A stretch of DNA of 64,000 nt from the NCBI GenBank assembly GCA_026390115.1, contig JAPLGO010000009.1, positions 1 through 64,000 on the forward strand. Reading direction: 5' to 3'. The stretch is from Campylobacterales bacterium. Its GTDB lineage: Bacteria; Campylobacterota; Campylobacteria; Campylobacterales; Sulfurimonadaceae. This document shows positions 58,712 to 64,000 of the stretch, piece after piece. Positions within the stretch are counted from its first letter, which is position 1. Every line of letters begins with the position of its first letter. The notes under the pieces are model-generated. The model worked only from the letters and a program-made list of their open reading frames with translations, ran no database searches and was not told where the DNA came from. Both the position numbers and the translations under genes were made by a program.

Positions 58712-59437
58712 ATGTTAAAAATACTATTTTCACCATCTGAAGGCAAAAAAAGCGGGGGAGATGAAGATAAAAAAGAGTTGCTTTGCTCATACAAAGCGAG
58801 GGAAGAAATTTTAAATGAATATATGCATGTCATAGAAAGCAAAAATGAAAAAGAGATATCAAAACTTTTTGGATTAAAAAAATTTAGTGATTGTGTACCC
58901 TATATGCATGATATATTTTCATCTCCATTAATGTTTGCGATTGAGAGATATCAAGGAGTTGCCTATGATTATCTTAGGTATACATCGCTTCAAGATGAAG
59001 AAAAAGAGTATCTCAAGCAAAACACTCTAATTTTTTCTAATCTTTACGGTGCAATATTAGGAGGGGACACTATAGCAAACTACAAGGTGCATCAAGGAAA
59101 TAGTATCGGAAAATTTGTTCCTGATAAATTTTATAGTGGCAGATTTACCTATCAACTGGATTTATATTTGGCAAAAGATGAAATTTTAGACCTTCGAGCA
59201 GGGTACTATGATAAATTTTATAAGATTATAAAGCCCTACACAACACTAAAATTCTTAAAAGACGGGAAAACTGTAAGTCACTGGGCAAAAGCGTACAGAG
59301 GCATTGTGCTAAGAGAGCTTGCAAAACATAATATCTGCTCGATAGCTGAGTTTATGACTCTTGAAATTGATGGACTCTCTATTAAAGAGATTAAAGTTAT
59401 CAAGAATAAAACAGAAATCATATACAATATCGTATAA
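58712..59437 (+). CDS. YaaA/UPF0246 family peroxide-stress-like protein
   Basis: ILFSPSEGKK N-terminus, YQGVAYDYLRY, SNLYGAILGGD. Confidence 0.8.
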   Translation: MLKILFSPSEGKKSGGDEDKKELLCSYKAREEILNEYMHVIESKNEKEISKLFGLKKFSDCVPYMHDIFSSPLMFAIERYQGVAYDYLRYTSLQDEEKEYLKQNTLIFSNLYGAILGGDTIANYKVHQGNSIGKFVPDKFYSGRFTYQLDLYLAKDEILDLRAGYYDKFYKIIKPYTTLKFLKDGKTVSHWAKAYRGIVLRELAKHNICSIAEFMTLEIDGLSIKEIKVIKNKTEIIYNIV

Positions 59438-59454
59438 AAAATTAAGGAACTCCA

Positions 59455-60204
59455 TTGCAAGACTCTCAAGAATATTTAGATAAAAAAGCCTATTTTGACA
59501 AAATAATTACTCTCTACGGGAGGAATGTGGTTGTTGAAGTTTTGCAAGATAAAAACGTAGAGATTCACAAAATACACATGGCAAATTCTAATAAAACAGA
59601 TGGTGCGATAAAAGAGATTCTCTCTCTCGCACAAAAAAGAGGAATAGAAGTTACCTACCATGACAAAGTAGCCCTCAGTCGTATCAGTAAAAATGCTCAA
59701 CAGGATCAAGGTGTAGCTATTGATATTATTGCTCAAAGCTATAGAAATGCAAATGAGATAAAAGAGTTACACTCCTACAAACTTATTGCGCTTGACGGAA
59801 TTCAAAACCCACAAAATCTTGGCATGATTATCCGCTCATGTGCCGCCGGAAATGTGGATGGAATCATTTTACCAAAAAAAAACAGTGCTAAAATATCGCC
59901 GCTTGTAATAAAAGCAAGTGCCGGAACACTTTTTAAACTTCCAATCTACTACTGTAATACGATTGAAGAGGCTCTCAAATCCCTTACCGATACAAAAATT
60001 TATTCCCTCTCTTCCCATGCGAATAAAAGTATTTACGATATTATTCCAACCGCCAAGAGTATCTATGTTTTAGGTAACGAAAGCGAAGGGATAAGTGCTG
60101 AAGTTGAAAAACTTTGTAATAACTCACTTCAAATTCCAATGAACCGTGGAGTTGAATCACTCAATGTTGCAGTTACCGCTTCTTTACTAGCCTTTATGAA
60201 ATAA
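59455..60204 (+). CDS. SpoU/TrmH family rRNA 2'-O-methyltransferase (RlmB-like)
   Basis: ALDGIQNPQNLGMIIRSCAAGNVDGIILP, LGNESEGIS, IPMNRGVESLNVAVTASL; TTG start. Confidence 0.9.
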   Translation: MQDSQEYLDKKAYFDKIITLYGRNVVVEVLQDKNVEIHKIHMANSNKTDGAIKEILSLAQKRGIEVTYHDKVALSRISKNAQQDQGVAIDIIAQSYRNANEIKELHSYKLIALDGIQNPQNLGMIIRSCAAGNVDGIILPKKNSAKISPLVIKASAGTLFKLPIYYCNTIEEALKSLTDTKIYSLSSHANKSIYDIIPTAKSIYVLGNESEGISAEVEKLCNNSLQIPMNRGVESLNVAVTASLLAFMK

Positions 60205-60224
60205 ATATACTTTGACATGAAAAA

Positions 60225-60259
60225 CATTATTTTTAAACAAATAATATTTAAAAATAATG
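60225..60259. terminator. Perfect 13-bp inverted repeat after the rlmB-like gene
   Basis: CATTATTTTTAAA-CAAATAATA-TTTAAAAATAATG. Confidence 0.5.
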
Positions 60260-60330
60260 CATTTGCTATTTTTTATTATATATTAGCTATAATGGCGCTC
60301 AATTTTAAAAAAAACAAAGGATTGCTTTAA

Positions 60331-60396
60331 ATGAATTCACTTAATTGTGGCGACAGGTGTTATAACTTCAAAAATTTTATTGGAAGTGCTATATGA
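60331..60396 (+). CDS. 21-aa leader ORF overlapping the downstream start (ATGA)
   Basis: MNSLNCGDRCYNFKNFIGSAI*; AGGA 9 nt upstream; TGA overlaps the ATG at 60393. Confidence 0.4.
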   Translation: MNSLNCGDRCYNFKNFIGSAI

Positions 60397-61466
60397 CACT
60401 TTTAATTACCTATCTTATCCTTGCTCTAACAGTCTCTTTTATATGCTCAATTTTAGAAGCTGTTTTGCTCTCTAGTACACACTCTTATATAGAAACACTA
60501 CCTAAGACCAATGAGAAGGCTATTTCTATTCTTAAAGAACACAAAGCCAACATCGATAGACCTATTGCTTCGATTTTAACTTTTAATACATTTGCCCATA
60601 CAATGGGAGCAGCAGGAGTTGGTGCGCAAGCTCAAATACTCTTTGGTGTAGAATGGCAGACCGCCATAGCTTTTATTCTTACTTTACTCATTTTATATCT
60701 TGCAGAGATTGTTCCAAAAACTATTGGGGCACTCTATTGGAAATCGCTACTGATTCCATCCGCTTATTTCATCGAATTTCTGATTAAAATCACATTTCCG
60801 CTTGTATGGCTTTCTTCAAAAATTACAGATGTGATTTCAAAAGGTAAAGCAAAACATACTAATTTTTCTCGTGATGAGATTATGGCGATTGTAACCATGG
60901 GAGAGAAAGAGGGTTCAATTCTCAGTAAAGAGAGCCATCTCATCGAAAATCTTCTCAAGCTCAAACATATAAAAGCAAAAGATATTATGACGCCAAGAAG
61001 TGTTGTTTTTGCTCTTCCTTCAGCCATGACTGTAGGTGATGCGATTGAAGATGACAAACTCTATATTCACTCTCGCATTCCTATTTATGATGAATCAATT
61101 GATCATATCAGCGGAGTAGTTTTTAATCAAAATATTCTCGAAGAGAGCCTTGAGGATAATAATGACAAACTGTTAAGCTCAATCGCGTTTCCTATTCATA
61201 AAGTTTCAGAAAACATCCCTGTATCAGCGATAATTGATGTTTTTATCAAAAAGAAAACGCACCTCTTTATAGTGCATGACAACTATGGGCAAACGAGTGG
61301 TGTTGTAACGCTAGAAGACGCAATTGAAGCTCTTTTGGGTGTTGAAATAGTTGATGAGATGGATGAAGTTGAAGACATGCAGGCATTTGCAAAAGATAAA
61401 AGTAAAATTTTTCAAGATAGAATGCTACTTGATAAAAAAAGACTTGAGAGAACCTCTACAAAATAG
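60393..61466 (+). CDS. CNNM/CorC-type transmembrane protein with CBS domains
   Basis: CNNM TM domain, IMTPRSVVFALP, ...HSRIPIYDESIDHISGVV, LFIVHDNYGQTSGVVTLEDAIEALLG. Confidence 0.9.
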   Translation: MTLLITYLILALTVSFICSILEAVLLSSTHSYIETLPKTNEKAISILKEHKANIDRPIASILTFNTFAHTMGAAGVGAQAQILFGVEWQTAIAFILTLLILYLAEIVPKTIGALYWKSLLIPSAYFIEFLIKITFPLVWLSSKITDVISKGKAKHTNFSRDEIMAIVTMGEKEGSILSKESHLIENLLKLKHIKAKDIMTPRSVVFALPSAMTVGDAIEDDKLYIHSRIPIYDESIDHISGVVFNQNILEESLEDNNDKLLSSIAFPIHKVSENIPVSAIIDVFIKKKTHLFIVHDNYGQTSGVVTLEDAIEALLGVEIVDEMDEVEDMQAFAKDKSKIFQDRMLLDKKRLERTSTK

Positions 61467-61487
61467 TTTCCACAGCAGTGGAAACTA
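61464..61487. terminator. Bidirectional hairpin between convergent genes
   Basis: TAGTTTCCAC-AGCA-GTGGAAACTA. Confidence 0.65.
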
Positions 61488-61495
61488 TTCTCAAA

Positions 61496-61816
61496 CTACG
61501 ACATCATAATTTCATAAGGTCTTTTTATTTCTCTAATAACTTCATCAACACTCATATAACGAGACTTTCTCAAAAACTCTCTACCATCCAAAAAAATTAG
61601 AACAGTCGGAATAGCAAATACACTAAAATATGCTGCTATCTCTTGAGATGTAGAAATATCTATACTAATTATTTTAAACTTCTCAAAATTTTTACCTATT
61701 GCTTCGAGAAGTTTTGGTTTTAATGCATGACAAACATTACATGTTGGAGCTGAAAAATAGAGCATTACTGCTGGATTTTCTTTTACTATGAGTTGTATCT
61801 CTTCTATATTTCGCAT
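61496..61816 (-). CDS. Thioredoxin family protein
   Basis: MLYFSAPTCNVCHALKPKL (CxxC), FAIPTVLIFLDGRE. Confidence 0.85.
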   Translation of the reverse strand: MRNIEEIQLIVKENPAVMLYFSAPTCNVCHALKPKLLEAIGKNFEKFKIISIDISTSQEIAAYFSVFAIPTVLIFLDGREFLRKSRYMSVDEVIREIKRPYEIMMS

Positions 61817-61835
61817 AAAATACCTTTAATTAAAA

Positions 61836-62777
61836 ATGCAATTATATCCAAATGGGTATAATCCCAAGATGAGTTCAGTACTATTTTCAGTTTTAAGCGT
61901 CTATATTTTTATACTTCTTGGCTACATCTCAAAAATGAGTTTTAAAGAAGAGATAGATGATAAAACAATCACCCTAATAAATGTATATTTTCTACAAGTT
62001 TTTCTCACCTTTTGGGGGCTTTTAATCCGTCCTATTGATATCACTCTACTTTATGCACCAAGTATATACATGTTTGTCGTAGTTTTAGTGCTTGTATTCT
62101 CCGCTTTTGTTGCTAAAAAAATTTTTGATGATAATAAAGAGTACTCTATAGCCACTGTTGCAGCCATAATCGGGAATACAGGAAACCTTGGCATACCGAT
62201 TAATATAGCAATTTTTGGTGAAGAGTCGATTCCTTATACGACAGTTGTGAATCTAGTCAATGTTTTTGTTGTTTACACTTTTGGCGTTTTTTATTACTCT
62301 CGAGGAAATTTTGATGTTAAAACTTCGCTTATAAATATCGTAAAACTCCCTATACTCTGGGCGGCGATAATTGCGATATTCCTGAGTGCAAACCATTATG
62401 AGGCTCCAAAAGTCGTAATAGATACTCTTATGATGGGCGCATACGCTTCTATGACAATGCAGCTCTTTTTGTTTGGAATTTATCTCTACGGAACAAAGAT
62501 AAATGAAATAAGCAAATCTTTGACGCTCTGGGTAATGATTATTAAATTTATACTGCTCCCATCTATCACATTTATAGTCCTCTACTTCATCGAATTAGAC
62601 AAAATGGTAAAAGGAATTATTTTTATAGAAATCATGATGCCCTTAGCCGTTGCAAATGTAAACTTAGCCTCACTTTATGACTGTACACCAAGGGCAGTGA
62701 CAGTGTTGGTATTTCTCTCTTCTGTTATATTTTTGGGATGTATTTTTATTGGGGTTTGGAGCTTAAAATTTTTCTAA
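61836..62777 (+). CDS. AEC-family permease
   Basis: 10-TM-like hydrophobic profile, GNTGNLGIPINIAIFGEES, MPLAVANVNLASLY. Confidence 0.8.
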   Translation: MQLYPNGYNPKMSSVLFSVLSVYIFILLGYISKMSFKEEIDDKTITLINVYFLQVFLTFWGLLIRPIDITLLYAPSIYMFVVVLVLVFSAFVAKKIFDDNKEYSIATVAAIIGNTGNLGIPINIAIFGEESIPYTTVVNLVNVFVVYTFGVFYYSRGNFDVKTSLINIVKLPILWAAIIAIFLSANHYEAPKVVIDTLMMGAYASMTMQLFLFGIYLYGTKINEISKSLTLWVMIIKFILLPSITFIVLYFIELDKMVKGIIFIEIMMPLAVANVNLASLYDCTPRAVTVLVFLSSVIFLGCIFIGVWSLKFF

Positions 62778-62948
62778 ATTTCATAATAACAAAAATCTTG
62801 ATATAAGTCAACATTATAAGATTAATAAAACAAACCTTAAATAAATTCATAATTCAAAAAAGGAAATAAAGTATAAAAGTTAAATCGGATAAAATTACTC
62901 CGATTTAAAATTTTAGAGGGTAATGCTCTCTTACCAAAGGACAAAAAA

Positions 62949-63092
62949 ATGAAAAAAATCATTTTATTACTGACATTAACACTAGTTGCTCTTCAGGCAG
63001 AAGATATAGTACATTACGATACACCTGATACTATAAAACCGGGAATAGAAAAACCTAACCACCCGAACAATGATATTCACTCAGTTAAATAA
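62949..63092 (+). CDS. Small exported hypothetical protein (47 aa)
   Basis: MKKIILLLTLTLVALQAEDIVHYDTPDTIKPGIEKPNHPNNDIHSVK*. Confidence 0.4.
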   Translation: MKKIILLLTLTLVALQAEDIVHYDTPDTIKPGIEKPNHPNNDIHSVK

Positions 63093-63209
63093 AAAGTAGA
63101 GTTTACTCACATAACTGCACATCATTTTTTGTGATGTGCCTATAAAAATCTCCACTTGCCTATATAAGTCTTTGACATGTGGAGTTTTACTCAACTTATA
63201 TGAGTTTTA

Positions 63210-64000
63210 TTATTTGATTCTTTCTAAGATATTGGCAACGGAGAAACCAAACTTCTCAAATAGTTGATCCGCTGGAGCGGATGCGCCGAATGTCTCCATT
63301 CCAATTACCTGCTCAGCAAATTTATACCACTCTAAACCTCTTGCAGCTTCAATTGCTACCTTCTTTGTACTAGACACAATTATAGAGTCTATATATGATT
63401 TATCCTGTTCTATAAAAAGGTCAAAACATGGCACTGAAACCACATTAACCTTAACGCCTTTCGCATTTAATGCCTCTTTAGTTTTAAGAGCTAGCTCAAC
63501 TTCACTTCCTGAAGCCATCAAAGTTATAGTCGCACTCTCATCCTTCGCGACTAAATATCCGCCTCTGCTGGCTTCCCCAGTTACAGCTTTTGGAAGCTGT
63601 GCAAGATTTTGTCTTGAGCATACAAAAGCTGATGGAGATTTTTTCATGCTGAGTGCTGTTTTCCAAGCTTCGATATTTTCTACTCCATCCGCCGGACGCC
63701 ATACATAAAAATTTGGCAGTGCACGGAACTGGCTTAAATGCTCTATTGGCTGGTGTGTCGGTCCATCTTCACCCACTCCGATACTGTCATGCGTCCAGAT
63801 AAAAAATTGCTGAATTCCAGTTAATGCCGCAATTCTGGCAGCCGGTTTGAGATAATCCGAAAAAACAAAGAATGTAGCAGAAAAAGGCATTAGCGGCCCA
63901 TAAAGTGCCATTGCATTTACGATTGAAGCCATAGCATGTTCACGAATTCCAAAGTAAATATTTCGACCTTTCGGATATACACCCATGTCAACAAGCTCAG
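63210..64000 (-). CDS. tkt: Transketolase, C-terminal part (runs off window)
   Basis: NIYFGIREHAMASIVNAMALYG, THDSIGVGEDGPTHQPIEHLSQFRALPN. Confidence 0.96.
   Translation of the reverse strand, partial: ELVDMGVYPKGRNIYFGIREHAMASIVNAMALYGPLMPFSATFFVFSDYLKPAARIAALTGIQQFFIWTHDSIGVGEDGPTHQPIEHLSQFRALPNFYVWRPADGVENIEAWKTALSMKKSPSAFVCSRQNLAQLPKAVTGEASRGGYLVAKDESATITLMASGSEVELALKTKEALNAKGVKVNVVSVPCFDLFIEQDKSYIDSIIVSSTKKVAIEAARGLEWYKFAEQVIGMETFGASAPADQLFEKFGFSVANILERIK

Overview
This 64-kb window comes from a Campylobacterota chromosome. The gene content (MqnP-like UbiA, SulP, flgBC-fliE, and the tuf-rpmG-secE-nusG-rplKAJL-rpoB-rpoC-rpsL-rpsG-fusA block) looks Sulfurimonas-like; that taxon is an inference. 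Most of the window is ordinary housekeeping: murG, ftsW, miaA, ispG, dnaB, priA, flagellar rod genes, panC, prfB, the ribosomal/RNA polymerase cluster, five tRNAs and tkt. The standout feature is an 8,136-bp AT-rich island at 15225-23360 that splits the competence gene comEC. It is flanked by a 5-bp direct repeat GTCTC (15220-15224 and 23361-23365) and has imperfect terminal inverted repeats (18 of 24 positions match). Deleting the island plus one GTCTC copy restores the comEC frame (...VLGVSHIVAISGFHLG...). The first gene inside is a TnsA-like endonuclease, preceded by three ~23-bp direct repeats, so this is a Tn7-like element. Only a possible tnsB start remnant is left and there is no tnsC/tnsD/tniQ, so it looks immobilised or trans-mobilised. 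The cargo includes a prepilin-like protein, small exported proteins, a Kiwa-like pair (kwaA/kwaB) with a downstream DUF1643-like gene, and a divergent pair made of a B12-binding radical SAM enzyme and a UDG-superfamily-like protein, the latter behind a perfect 17-bp inverted repeat. Other points of interest are an orphan ZorA/ZorB-like MotAB pair with an internal ~110-aa tandem duplication, a four-hairpin rplL-rpoB intergenic region, and a 21-aa leader ORF coupled to a CNNM/CorC gene.
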